A DNA stretch of 64,000 nucleotides from Symsagittifera roscoffensis (lineage: Eukaryota; Xenacoelomorpha; Acoela; Convolutidae), in contig NC_087063.1 in the NCBI RefSeq assembly GCF_963678635.1, positions 73,059,617 to 73,123,616 on the forward strand, in the 5' to 3' direction. Position 1 is the first letter of the stretch; the number at the start of each line of letters is the position of its first letter. The translations under genes were made by a program, and so were the position numbers. Below, piece after piece: positions 1 to 12,599 of the stretch. Below the pieces are notes generated by a model. It was not told the origin of the DNA and made no database searches. It saw only the letters and a list, made by a program, of their open reading frames with translations.

Positions 1-2815
1 GCTTTATCGGGACTTGATCTTGGATTTTCAAAAAATATGGCAAAAATCCTTTTCAAAATTGAAAAATTGCAGAATTTTAAAGCAACTGCAAAATTACCGA
101 TAGCTGTCATTCATCAGACCTAGTGCAAGAATTGAACAGATTTCTCCAATAAACAACATATCATCATGTCTTTACTGGATCTATGTAGTTTTTTTTGTCA
201 ACAAACAAGTTAATGTCAATCATTTCCCAAACCGTGTTACGACTCAATGGTGCTGATCAGGGCTCCAAATATTATTCAAGACCCAGGGCATACTACTTAG
301 AGTCATCAAGACCTGATCATGGATTGTCAAAAGACAATTTAACTAGACTAAACCTTCTCTTTCAACTCCCCGGAATTTGTTCACTTCAAACCCTTCCTCA
401 TAATTGAACTAAAATAGATTAAACTTCCAAGTTTTAAAAATTGAAAAATTGCCCGAAGTTCAGCTTGTGTCCCAATTATACCTGAAGCATGTGGATTAGC
501 TCACTAATTTCAATCCTTTTGTTGTGGTTCATAAATTTTGGACCAACGCAAATGATATTGCATGGCCTTGGAGAAGAATTTGACAAAAGCTAATGTTCGT
601 TACTCACTCATTCATCACTTAGGCTTATCATTAATACAACCTCAAAAAATCTTCTTTTTCAAACCGTGTGATAACAAGGCATAATGTCATACTAAAAGGG
701 TTCATGTTCATTTTGAGAAAGGATGAAAAGGATTGTGAAAAAGGCTAACTTTTTTCGGTTCATTCCTTATTATGGGGAAGATTATGTTGATTGACGTCAA
801 TGGCGTATCAATGTTTCAACTAGCCTACAGAGTGAACCCTCCCCTTGATAAAATGAATTAACAAGAAACGCTGACGGACTTCGACATTGCATCAAAGTGA
901 GACTATAGCCAACTGACAGTTGGAAAAGATTAATGAACGCAAGGAAACTGAAAAAAAAAACCTTCAAATTTTGAATTTCGGGAAAAAAAAAGATGACTTT
1001 AAAGCGCTTTGAATTTGAAAAAACTATTTACGATTGACGCTTTCTCGTTAAAATTAACCCAATTTGAGAAAACTGGATCAAAATTCAAATATTTTATTTC
1101 GCTGGGAAGTCTGATAATTAGTTCTTTTCGAAATTAGAAGTCGATCATATTTTTCGTGAAGTTTTATTTTGCTGTTCGATAGTGGAGTTCGCTTTGTTTT
1201 TAACAATGCAAATGCACTGCTCGGTCGATCACAGGCATAATTATGTCAAAGTGAGCCCCTTACGTAGCCAAACAAACTTTAAGGAGGGTGTAATCTCCAA
1301 AATATTGTATAAGTTTATTCATTTTTGTTTGATAGACAAAAGGGGTCGTTTTTACTATATAAAATACGAACTTTTTATTTAAAAACTAACTGTTTTTAAA
1401 CAATTTCCAAATTGTTTAAAAATTGTTTTCAAACAAAAAATCAATACTTTATATAGTAAGAACGACCCCTTTTGTCTATCAAACAAAAAAATATATTTTA
1501 TACAATATTTTTCAGAATATACCCTTGTTAAAGTTTGTTGAGCTACGTAAGGGGCTCACTTTGACATAATTATGTCTGTGATCGACTGGGTATTTTTGGC
1601 GTAAATTTTGATTAACTGAGAAACCTTTGGCCCGAATTCTGCGAAGCAAATTACACCAAATAATTCTGCTAAAACTTTAAGCAAGTTTTGTCTTCATAAG
1701 TTTTTGTCTTCACGGGTTTTAAATTTCAAGTTTAACGCATTTTTTCCGGTTAATTTGAATCAGCACTGTATCAAAAAGCAAAATTGAATGCGAATCTGTC
1801 ATTGCTCGTCGAGAGATTTTAGCGAGACCAAAGAAAACAACCTTACAGGCACGCTACAAATTTCGATTAGTTCAAATTTTTCGCAACAACTGAATAACAA
1901 AGCTCAAAACCGTTAACGTCAGCTTACATTTACTAACACTTCAGCTTAAAATAATATTATTTGTTTTTGGATTCCACAAACTGTTCCGGATTCCGCAAAA
2001 TGTGATGCGGATTCCTTAATTTTTGTTGCCGATTTTCATAATTTTCCCCAATAAGGAATGGATCGAAAAAAGTTAGCCTTTTTCACAAGCCTTTCACCCG
2101 TTCTCTAAAAGAACATGAATCCTTTTAGTATGACAGTATGCCTTGTTATCACACTGATTAAAAAAGAAGATTTTTTGAGGTTGTTTTAATGATAAGCCTA
2201 AGTGATGAATGAGTGAGTAACGAACATTAGCTTTTGTCAAATTCTTCTCCAAGGCCATGCAATATCATTTGCGTTGGTCCAAAATTTATGAACCACAACA
2301 AAAGGATTGAAATTAGTGAGCTAATCCACATGCTTCAGGTATAATTGGGACACAAGCTGAACTTCGGGCAATTTTTCAATATTTAAAACTTGGAAGTTTA
2401 ATCTATTTTGGTTCAATTATGAGGAAGGGTTTGAAGTGAACAAAATCCGGGGAGTTGAAAGGGAAGGTTCAGTCTAGTTAAAATGTTTTTTGACAACCCA
2501 TGATCAGGTTTTTTTGACTCTAAATAGTATGTTCTGGGTCTTGAATACTATTTGGAGCCCTGATCAGCACCATTGAGTCGTAACACGGTTTGGGAAATGA
2601 TTGATATTAACTTGTTTGTTAAAAAAAAACTACATAGATCCAGTAAGGACATGATGGTCTGTTGTTTTTTGAAAAAATTTGTTCAATTCTTGCACTAGGT
2701 CTGATGAATGACAGCTATCGGTAATTTTGCAGTTGCTTTAAAATTCTGCAATTTTTCAATTTTGAAAAGGATTTTTGCCATATTTTTTGAAAATCCAAGA
2801 TCAAGTCCCGATAAA
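1..2815. repeat. Large nested palindrome (~2.8 kb)
   Basis: The outer arms, about 1-783 and 2043-2815, are reverse complements with only scattered differences; for example the motif at 95-130 reappears inverted at 2690-2730. A second inner pair of arms, about 1215-1375 and 1445-1590, folds around a short centre near 1410. The segments 784-1214 and 1591-2042 between the two arm pairs do not match each other. The right arm continues directly into the satellite array, and the left arm starts at the window edge, so the structure may extend further left. No coding capacity is recognisable. The form suggests a foldback-type element built from satellite units. Confidence 0.85.
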
Positions 2816-5300
2816 GCTAAATAGTACGTCCTGGGTCTTGAATAATATTTGAAGCCCTGATCGACGCCAATGAGTCGTTACACACGGTTTGGGGATTGAT
2901 TGATATGACTTGTTTGGTGACCACAAAAATTACGTTAATCCAGTAAAGACTTCATGATCTGTTGTTTTTTAAGTAAATCTGTTGAATACTTGCACTGGTT
3001 CTGATGAATGACAGCTATCGGTAATTTTGCGGTTGCTATAAACTTCTGCAATATTTCAAATTTGAAAAGGAGACTTCGCCATATTTATTGACAATACAAG
3101 ATCAGGTCCTGATAAATTTAAAAAGTACGTCCTGGGTCTTGAATAAAATTTGGAGCCCTGATCGACACCAATGAGTTGTTACACACGGTTTGGGGAAAGA
3201 TTGATATTAACTTCGTTGGTGAAGGAAAAAAACTACCTTGATCCAGTAAAGACTTCATGATCTGTTGTTCTGTTGAACAAATCTGTTGCATCCTTGCACT
3301 AGGTCTGATGAATGACAGCTATCGGTTATTTTGCAGTTGCCATAAACTTCTGCAAAATTTCGATTTTGAAAAGGAGATTTTGCCATATTTTTTGACAATA
3401 AAAGACCAGGTCCTGATTAATCTAAAACGTACGTCCTGGGTCTTGAATAAAATTTGGAGCCCTGATCGACACCAATGAGTCGTTACACACGGTTTGGAGA
3501 AGGGTTGATATTAACTAAGGTTGGTGACGGAAAAAAAACTACACTGATCCAGTGAAGACTTCATGATCTCTTGTTTTATTACAGAAATCTGTTGAGACCT
3601 TGCACTAGGTCTGAAGAATGACAGCTATCGGTAATTTTGCAGTTGCTATAAATTTCTGCAATATTTAAATTCTGAAAAGAAGATTTTGCCATAAATTTTT
3701 GACAATACAAGATCAAGTTCTGATAAATCTAAAAATTAATTTCTGGTTCTTGAATAATATTTGGAGCATTGATCGACACCAATGAGTCATTACACACGGT
3801 TTAAGGAATGGTTGATATTAGCTTGTTGGGTGACTGAAAAAAATTACGTGGATCCAGTAAAGACTTCATGATCTGTTTTTTATCTAAGAAATCTGTTGAA
3901 ATCTCGCACTAAGTCTGATGAATGACAGCTATCGGTAATTTTGCAGTTGCTTTGATTTTCTGCAATATTCCAATTTTGAAATGGAGATTTTGCCATTATA
4001 TTTTGCAAATACAAGATTAGGTCCTGATGAATAAAAAAAACCGACTGGGTCTTGAATAATATTAGGAGCCCTGATCGACACCAATGAGTCGTTACACACG
4101 ATTTGGGGAACGATTGATATTAACTTGTTTGGTGACCGAAAAAAAAATTACTTTGATCCAGTAAAGATTTCATGATCTGTTGTTTTATTAAAGAAATCTG
4201 TTGAAACCTTGCACTAGGTCTGATGAATGATAGCTATCATTAATTTTGCAGTTGCTAGAAACTTCTGCAAAATTTCATTTTGAAAACGAGATTTTGCCAT
4301 TTTTGACAATCCAAGATCAGGATCTGATAAATCTAAATACTACGTCCTGGGTCTTGAATAAAATTTGGAGCCTTGATTGACACCAATGAGTCGTTACACA
4401 AGGTTTGGGGAATGGTTGATTTTAACCTGTTTGTCAACGGAAAAAATTACGTTGATCCAGTAAAGACTTCACGATCTCTTGTTTTATTAAAGAAATCTGT
4501 TGAAACCTTGCACTAGATCTGATGAATGACAGCTATCGGTAATTTTGCAGTCGCTATAAAGTTCTGCAATATTTCAATTTTGAAATCGAGATTTTGCCAT
4601 AATTTTTGACAATACAAGATCAGGCCCTGCTAAATCTGAAAATTACCTCCTGGGTCTTGATAATATTCGGAGCCCTGATCGACACCAATGAGTAGTTACA
4701 CACGGTTTAAGGAATGATTGATATTAATTTGTTTGGTGACTGAAAAAAAATACGTGGATCCAGTAAAGACTTCATGATCTGTTTTTTATCAAAGAAATCT
4801 GTTCAAACTTTGCACTAGGTCTGATGAATGACAGCTATCGTTAATTTTGCAGTTGCTATAAACTTCTGCAATATTTCATTTTGAAAAAAAGAATTTGCCA
4901 TAATTTTTTGACAATACAAGGTCAAGTCCTGACAAATCTAAAAACACCGTCTGGGTTTTGAATAATATTTGAGGCCCAGATCGACACCAATGAGTCGTTA
5001 CACACGGATTAGGGAATGATTGATATTAAACTGTTTGGTGACTGAAAAAAACTATATTGATCCACTAAAGATTTCATGATCTGTTGTTTTATTAAAAAAA
5101 TCTGTTAAAACTTTGCACTAGGTCTGATGAATGACAGCTATCGTTAATTTTGCAGTTGCTATAAATTTCTGCAAAATTTCAATTTGAAAAGAAGAATTTG
5201 CCATAATTGTTTGACAAAACAAGGTCAAGTCCTGGTAATTCTAAAAACACCGTCTGGGTCTTGAATAATACTTGGAGACCTGATCGACACCAACTGCTTT
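2480..5300 (+). repeat. Tandem satellite, ~303 bp unit, about nine copies
   Basis: The block GACAGCTATCG recurs at about 2710, 3010, 3314, 3621, 3924, 4528, 4831 and 5136, with a diverged copy near 4227. The companion phrase GGGTCTTGAATA recurs with the same ~303 bp period. Copies differ by a few percent to perhaps 15 percent, so the array is not brand new. One unit in the opposite orientation lies at each side (about 60-290 and 5395-5600). I see no open reading frame that is conserved between copies. Confidence 0.9.
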
Positions 5301-5394
5301 TACTTCTTCTGCTTGTGATTCCTTTTGCTTGTACAAATCAAACTTGTCGTTCACCTTTTTTCATTTCAAGGCAATTTTCAGTATTCAGGTCAGA

Positions 5395-5600
5395 ACGCAA
5401 GGCACAAACTCCTTTTCAGAATTGAAATATTGCAGAAGTTTATAGCAATTGCAAAATTACCGAAAGCTGTCATTCATCAGACCTAGCATGATGATTCAAC
5501 AGATTGCTTTAATAAAACAACAGATCATGAAGTCTTTACTAGATCTATATAGTTTTTTTTCATCATCAAGTAAAATAATATCAATCATTCCCTAAATGCA
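5395..5600 (-). repeat. Inverted single unit of the ~303 bp satellite
   Basis: This segment is the reverse complement of the satellite unit: the CTGTCATTCATCAGACCTAG block at 5467-5486 mirrors the forward array. With the inverted unit at the left end it makes the array flanked by opposite-facing copies. It is followed at 5750-5830 by a short tandem repeat of ACAACATCTTGTA-type words. Confidence 0.8.
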
Positions 5601-5839
5601 ATTGTCTGTCAACACTAACTCGAATCTGTCGTAATTTTTTGAAAAGAGAGATTAACTTTGTCACTGGTGATTTTGCATTTGAATTTTTTTTTTGAAAATA
5701 ATTGCCGGAAATCATGTTTTCTATAGAAATTTAGGGAATTTATCTGAAGCGTGTGACAACATCTTGTAGTACAACATCTTGTAATTTTGCAGACAACATC
5801 TTGTAGTACATCTTGTAATTTTGCAGACAAAATCTTAAT

Positions 5840-6470
5840 AATTTTGAAATTTTTTGATTAATTTTTTAATTTTCAACGTCTTTTCTAAGCGGCAGGCTGA
5901 CCGCACCAGATGAGAAATGACTGATGTCGGTTATCTCATAAAGTATAGAGTAAAGATAGAGTAAACCGTCTGTTTATAACGCGCTACGTTTTTTTCGGCT
6001 GGATAAGTTTAACTACTTAGTCCCACAGTGATCTCAGTCTTACTCTGTAATTTATAGTCTCAATAGTTTTTATGGAATTACTGAAACTCATTGGGCTAGG
6101 ATATGAACCTCACTCTGGAATGGGTTACTCTGGGTAATTCTAAATTAGCCTGACTATAGAAAGTTAAGTTTAAAATAAATTTTTTAGGGGTAATCGATGG
6201 TTGACTGGTTAGTAATAATCATTTTGCAGTTATATTTAAAGGTTTAAGCTAGGAAGCGATAAGCGATCATATAAATGGAACTTCAAACGCAAAATTTATG
6301 TTGCCAAATCAGCAGAAACAACAAGCCTCCGCTGCTGCAGGTTATGACTTTTTCCTAAGTCTCAGTTTATTCCTAAACTAGTGGTTTATAAGGTTATAAC
6401 TTTATACTTATAAAATTTTACAGGTGTTGAAGGAAAGAAAAGCCCAAATTTGCTCAGATTACAAGGGCTC
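5840..6470. other. AT-rich stretch without recognised content
   Basis: I see no coding region, RNA gene or clear repeat here. Short reading frames exist but lack any recognisable motif. Confidence 0.5.
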
Positions 6471-6479
6471 AGAAAATTT

Positions 6480-6790
6480 ACGATTCTTTCATAATCGGTA
6501 TCCATACGTCGCGCCATGCATGGTACCATAGTAACCATACGTCGCGCCATGCATGATACCATAGTACCCATAAATTGCAAGCTTCCATGTTGACATATAA
6601 ATTATCAACCGCCCTAGTAAAAGTATCAATATTGTCCAATTTGAAGACCCCCATACTTTAAAAAATGTGAAATCATACGTCGCGTCATGCATGGAAAATG
6701 TGTTATTTTAACATAAAAATACGTCTGCAATTTTTCATGGCTTCCATGGAACCATGCATGGTGCGACGCATGGTTGCACATTTTGGTCAA
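6480..6790. repeat. Clustered GCGCCATGCATGG repeats
   Basis: CATACGTCGCGCCATGCATG occurs twice around 6502-6560, a variant (GCGTCATGCATGG) lies near 6680, and inverted forms (ACCATGCATGGTGCGACG) lie near 6750. The cluster ends with TTTTGGTCAACCCAGG near 6780, which resembles the terminus of the foldback element at 43.4 kb. It is probably a decayed foldback element. Confidence 0.6.
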
Positions 6791-7215
6791 CCCAGGTTTA
6801 CGTGTCCAATAAAACGCTGCTTATAGCACAAAGAAAGCAATCACTAACCGAGAAAGTTGAGCAGCGATCTTCAACATTTTTGAAGACATTATTGATGACC
6901 GAAAACTTGAGATTTTTGCTCATGATTTTATCATGAATAGGTATGCAGCGATAATCGTGGCTTATAAATAAAATGTCTATATATCTGGGGATGAGTATAT
7001 TCAGAGTCACTTGTTCTTGTAAGCATGATTTGCCGAACATAATGCACAATAGAATAAGTAGGACTTGAAATCGTCCGAACGCCCCACAGTAGAATTGGCA
7101 GATGCTATCAAAAGATGCCAACTTTTCCTTCTTCGGCAGGGCATAGTAATCCTGTAACAGAATCCCTTATTGTATTAGATTTACCTCAAGAATTTCTAAA
7201 ACATAACATCTTAAA

Positions 7216-7639
7216 CAGGGGCGGATTTAGGGGGGGAAGGCGGGGCGCGGACGCCCCCCTCCTCAGGGATTCGACCCCATGCCGACCCAAAGGGTCCCCC
7301 CCCCTTTGATACTTTTTCAGAAATCCATTTTTGGCCGACCGACCCTAAAGCTTTTCTGAAGGCGCCTTTGGCGCCAATATATACTAACTTTGAGGGGGAG
7401 CGCGCGCCAAAAAAACGCGATTTTTTTGTCAAATTTTTTCAAAAATGCCTTAAAACGGCTTTTTTTAAAATTTGCCAGCGGCGCAGAAATTTAAGCCAAA
7501 ATAGGGGCAAAACAGTGCTTTGGGAGAGCTCGAAAAAGCAATTTGGTCGACCTAAAAAAAAAGGTCAAAACTTTCGATTTTTTTTTTGAAAATCCGCAGC
7601 CCCCCCCCCCCCCTCGAGAAAATCCTAGATCCGCCCCTG
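7216..7639. mobile_element. hAT-type MITE (non-autonomous), 424 bp
   Basis: The element begins CAGGGGCGGATTTAG and ends CTAGATCCGCCCCTG, an inverted terminal repeat of about 15 bp. It is bounded by the perfect 8 bp direct repeat ATCTTAAA at 7208-7215 and 7640-7647. An 8 bp duplication with CAGGGGCGG-type ends is the signature of hAT transposons. The interior is GC-rich compared with its surroundings and codes for nothing recognisable, so it depends on a transposase elsewhere. Pieces of its interior (the GGGTCCCCC and GCCGACCG blocks) recur near 29.5 kb, 32.65 kb and 42.17 kb. Confidence 0.9.
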
Positions 7640-7649
7640 ATCTTAAAGG

Positions 7650-8770
7650 TAGTTATTTTCAGCATACATCTAATTTTTTTTGTTAATCAAGCACAAACCC
7701 AAATTAGAGCCTACATCAGCATAATTACAAACTACATTGCTGATTTAAATTATCCTGGCAAAAAGATTTAAAATGCGCTTTTGAGTTGACTTTGGACAAA
7801 ACGATTTACCACAAAAATGGATCCGTTTTTTAGGCGATTACAACGTATGTCAAAACTACCGGTTCAATTGCTAATAATTGAGCCTCCTATGTAGCCCAAC
7901 AAAATTTACGTGTATAAATTTCTCGTTTTTGTAAAAAATTTAATATTTTCATTTGATAGCCAAAAAATGTCATAACATTAAGAAAAATGATCACAGGTGA
8001 AATATCTTTTCAAATTTAGGCTCAGGAAAACAATAACCTTCGAATGATATTAAGAAATTACGTCAAAAATGGCTAGTTAAAAGTCGAAATTTGTCCGAAG
8101 CAAAAAAACAACACGAGCACAAATATTCCGTTACTTTCGTTTCAAAAGCCGGAACAATAATCTCCAATTGACCTCAATAGAAATTTTTAAGCCTCCAAAA
8201 ATCAGCGAAAAAATGTAAAGTAAAATATAAATATCTCTTCTAAAACTTCTAAAATCAAGAAACGAATTTCGTTTAGTCCATATAAAAATCGTCGTCAAAA
8301 TGGTAGATAAAAACGCAAGTCGAACAACAAATTTCCTGCCAATTTTCCCAAAACTAATTAAAAAACCTGAAACTGCTATAACTTTTGTCCACTCTCATCC
8401 GACGCAGAGCATTGGATCTCAATCAATGTGAAAATATTTTTTGAAGCTCTTAGTATAATAGTATAAGATAATGAGCTCCGCAAGTTGAAGTAGTAGCGGA
8501 GGGAAATTCACTACAGATAGTGAAACCTGGCTCTCCCAGACCCAGAATATACAGTTAACTGTTTGAAAGCAAATATTGATACTTTGATCGTCGCCCACAG
8601 AGCGTAGCTAGCTGAGAAGCCTTCTAAATGGACATAATTTACAAATCTGTTCAACGAATTTTCGACAACGACATGAGCTAATGATATCAGCTGCTCTCTG
8701 TGAAAGAATAAATACTCGAGCGTAAATACTGTTTTAATGACATACCACTAAAACTAATGGCGAAAATTAA
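7650..8770. other. No recognised gene
   Basis: AT-rich sequence with no coding region, RNA gene or repeat that I can identify. Confidence 0.5.
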
Positions 8771-8777
8771 ATCATTG

Positions 8778-9623
8778 CCCGAGTCGAGATTTTTCACCTA
8801 ATTTGAAGCAAGATTTGAGCGGTTTGAGCGGTTTTTTTAAACAATTACGCTCAAAATCTTGCTTCAAAATGAGCGGTTTGGGCGGTTTTTGAACGGTTTT
8901 TTTAGATAAACCGCTCAAAACCGTTCAAATCTTGCGCGGTTTTTGAGCGTTGTTTTTAGATAAACCGTTCAAAAACCGCTCAAACCGCTCATTTTGAAGC
9001 AAGATTTTGAGCGTAATTGTCTAAAAAAACCGCTCAAACCGCTCAAATCTTAAGCGGTTTTTGAGCGATGTTTTTAGATAAACCGTTCAAAAACCGCTCA
9101 TATTGAAGCAAGATTTTGAGCGTAATTGTCTAAAAAAACCGCTCAAACTGCTCAAATCTTGCGCGGTTTTTAAGCGGTTTTTTTAGATAAACCGTTCAAA
9201 AACCGCTCATTTTGAAGCAAGATTCGATGCAGGCAATTGTATGATAAGCTTTTTCAGTGTGGGGAAATTTAAAATAAGCATTTATGGTTAATGGATGTCA
9301 ACCCGGGGTCACATTACCTTTCCAGGCCTTTTTGTTGCTTTTAATCGGTTTTTTTTATAAGACCGCTCAAAACCGCTCAAAAACCGCTCAAATCTTGCTT
9401 TAAAAACCGTTCGAAAATCACCACAAGAAATGAGCGGTTTTTGAGCGGTTTTTTAAGCAAGATTTGAGCGGTTTGAGCGGTTTTTCCAAAAAGACCGCCC
9501 AAACCGCCCAAACCGCCCAAACCGCCCAAACCGCCCAAACCGCTCAAACCGCTCAAATCTTGCTGAAAAACCGCTCAAACCGCTCATATCTTGAGCGGTT
9601 TTTGAGCGGAATCTCGACCCGGG
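8778..9623. repeat. Foldback array of CCGCTCAAA words with CCCGGG-type ends
   Basis: The segment starts CCCGAGTCGAGATT (8778) and ends AATCTCGACCCGGG (9610-9623), a 14 bp inverted repeat with one mismatch. Between them the words CCGCTCAAA and TTTGAGCGG and the phrase AAGCAAGATTTTGAGC occur dozens of times in both orientations, so a single strand could fold in many registers. It has no coding potential. It appears to be one member of a wider group of elements with CCCGGG-like termini (see 43420 and 45655). Confidence 0.75.
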
Positions 9624-9735
9624 TGGCTTTTACGCTATAAACTGCCTAATTTGAAGCCATTTTGAACAAATCTTACTTGAAACTTTCATCTCTAATATTT
9701 TTTTCCAGCGGCGTGAGACTATAAGATACGGCCGG

Positions 9736-10690
9736 CTTTGGTTCATCTGAACACAAAGTTTTACCACGAAACAAAAGTTTCATAGAGATCCTTCCATATG
9801 AAGGAAAAGGTTCCCGCGGTATATGAAAAATAAATAAATTGAATTTCCTAATTAAAATCTTAGGAAATTCAATTCCACCAAAAAGCTATCACATCTGATG
9901 ATAGCTGTATTTTTCAGAGCCGATTTCAGCTTTTAAAAGCTTCAAGTCGAAAACTGAGACTGTTAGAAATTTGAAATGATATCATTTTCGCACGGCTGAT
10001 GTAAACAATTTTTTGAAAAGCTATATGCAAACGTTGTTCAAATGGTCCATGAAATGATATGTTAAAAATGTTTAAAATCGATCATATTAAAATTTTAGTA
10101 ACAGTCTTACTAAAGTTGAGAAACAATCGATCTTAATCAATTAATAGTCGATTATCATCGCTCTTTTAAAATCAATTTTAATTAACTAAAATCGATTATA
10201 ATCGAGTATAATTGATTCATTATTCGTCTATTTTTTGATACAACTCTAATCGATTATAATTGATTTTAATCCATTATTTTTGTTCAAATTTCTAGTTCAT
10301 TAGTTTTGCACATAAATCCATTATAATCGATGACAATTGATAATAAGCCTTTTTGTTTGTCCATTTTATTCTCGAAATTGCATCTAAATTGCTCATATTT
10401 TATGCTTTTTGTAGACGTTGGTTCCTAAGAAAAAAGAGAAAAAGATTTTTAAAATTTTCCAATTAATTCAAATTTTTAAGTTTTTTTCTTCATTTCTTCA
10501 CCATTAGAGTTGTTTTGTGATGCATAGTTTAAACTTTTTTAAACACCAAAACATCAACAAATTGATTTAGTTTCATGATTGATTCGGAAAATTTATTTTT
10601 CATATACCGTGGGAACCTTTTCCTTCATATGAAAGGATCTCTATGAAACTTTTGTTTCGTGGTAAAACTTTGTGTTCAGATGAACCAAAG
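9736..10690. mobile_element. Foldback/MITE-like element with ~100 bp inverted ends
   Basis: The left arm, about 9736-9835, runs from CTTTGGTTCATCTGAACAC to the TATATGAAAAATAAAT block. The right arm at 10591-10690 is its near-perfect reverse complement. The interior is AT-rich with many AATCGATTATAATC-like words, which continue outside the element at 10790-11000. I found no coding sequence and no clear target-site duplication. Confidence 0.8.
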
Positions 10691-12415
10691 TGTTCAAGAG
10701 ATCTCTCTTTTAGAGATTTTAACATAGACACAAAAATATTAACTCATAAGATATATTTTGAGTTGACAAAATTGCGGTACAATAAGAGATTATAATCTAC
10801 TATAACCATTTATAATTGACTTTAAGGATTTTTTATAAGAACTACAATCAATTATAATCGGTTTTAAGAGATTATACTCTCTTGGAAAAAATCACAATAA
10901 TAATCAATTATAAATCCTTTAAAAACCTAATTTTGGTGATCATAATCAATTATAATTGTCAAAAAAAATTATCATAATAATTCGTTTTAATCAATTACTT
11001 ATGCCTAAACTTGGATGCGGGTAGCTTGAAGCTATGTTTTACTTAATTTTGCTCGAAACGTTTTTTCTTTGGGATGCTTTAGGGCAAGTTGTAAGCATTT
11101 GTGCTTAGGTATCATAGCATTTTTTTGGATTTTGCAAACTAACAAAAAATTTTCTTTGAAAATTTTTTTGCGTAATGCTATATTTTCAATGTCGAGCACC
11201 AAAGCCTAAATGATTTTTAATCCTTTAGACCATTTTTTTGTACTATTTCAAGTTTTTTTCAAAATTTGCTCAAAAATTTTTAATTTTCAATCGAAGTTTT
11301 TAAAATGAGCTTTTCAAATGGTTCCGTAGATTTTCAGCGACTTTTTGTAAACTTCAAAACAAAATTAGAACTACCACAAACTCAGGTTAAAACTAAACAA
11401 AGGTAACCAACTTTTTCTGTGCTTAGTTAAGTTTTTCTATCGATTCTGTGCCGCACTTCTTTAATTGCAATACCTGTCTTCTCCAGCATATTGTCTGATG
11501 CTCCCTGTTGTTTTGGAACCTTAAAACTTGCATAGAATTGTATTGGAGAATAAAAACAAACAGAATTACAGAAAAAATAAAATAACAAAAACATGCAAGT
11601 AATAACAAAGTCACACGAAACTGCTCGTATCAGGGCTTTGCAACAGTTAAGCGGTACAACACCAATATAGCATCAGAAATTAGCTGACAAAAAAAAACGA
11701 GACTTAAGCAAGTGAGACAAATTAGTTTAAATCGAAAAAATTCTTCAAAAAATATTTTAAAATAAAAAAAAAAAATTCATGAACATTTGATAATAATGAT
11801 CTTCATCTTGAGTAACCTATTTCAACGATTACAATACCCGTTGTTAAACAAGCATTCAAAGTTATTTGAAGAGAGGAAAACAAGCAGACAATAGTTTGCT
11901 AACAACCAGCCGCCAGTGGAGCCAAAAACAAAAATAGGTCACAAAAAATTCTCCGCCAAAAAATTTTCTTTGTAATGCACAAACAAATCATTTTGCATTT
12001 TCAGCGACGCAAACTTTGCTTTTTTGTAGATATATCATGAATTGAACCCATTTAGGCAAAAAAAATCATAAAAATCACACAAAAAATGTTGAAACAATAT
12101 CAGAGTCTTCGTAAACTTACAAACTAGAGAACTATTGTGATTTATAGCCTAAGTTGATTCACTAAAAGTTTAATGCTTTGATGGACCCCTATTTTTTGAC
12201 AGTGAGCTGATAATTAACCAAGAGACAAACGATATTTCGACATTTTAAGCTTTCCAAAAAATGATTTCCACGCATTGAAAAAACCACCTTCGGTCAGTAC
12301 TCGAAACCTAGACTGTTTGTTAAAAAGGCGCGTGCTTTTTATCTAAACTAAGTGAGAGGAGCCTGATTGTTGTTGGCATTCCCTAAAATTTAGGAAAAAA
12401 CTATACAGATCTCAA
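10691..12415. other. AT-rich stretch, simple AATTATAATC words, no gene
   Basis: Words such as AATCAATTATAATC recur at 10790-11000. The remainder shows no recognisable coding region. Confidence 0.5.
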
Positions 12416-12419
12416 AAAA

Positions 12420-12490
12420 ACTTAGTGGTCGGGGATCGAACCCAAGACCTTATATTCCGAAGTTGCTTACCTGTATACCAAATTTAAAAA
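12420..12490 (-). repeat. tRNA-derived SINE-like sequence
   Basis: On the minus strand the sequence reads like a tRNA. It has a box-A-like TGGTATACAGGTAAGCA, a variable middle, and a very good box B / T-arm (GGGTTCGATCCCC) followed by an acceptor-like end. A second T-arm-like motif (GGGTTCGAGTTCC, minus) lies near 12585-12600. I cannot draw a full cloverleaf with confidence, so a tRNA-derived SINE is more likely than a functional tRNA gene. Confidence 0.45.
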
Positions 12491-12599
12491 ACGATTGAAA
12501 ACTTTCGAATTGTACATATAAAGCAAGATATACATACATACATACATACACATATCCTAGTACAAACGAAGAGAAGATCCGGTTGGAACTCGAACCCTA

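Noticed and set aside
2480-5300. CRISPR-like regularly spaced repeat
   Set aside because: The whole ~303-bp unit is repeated, with no unique spacers, and the sequence is animal nuclear DNA.
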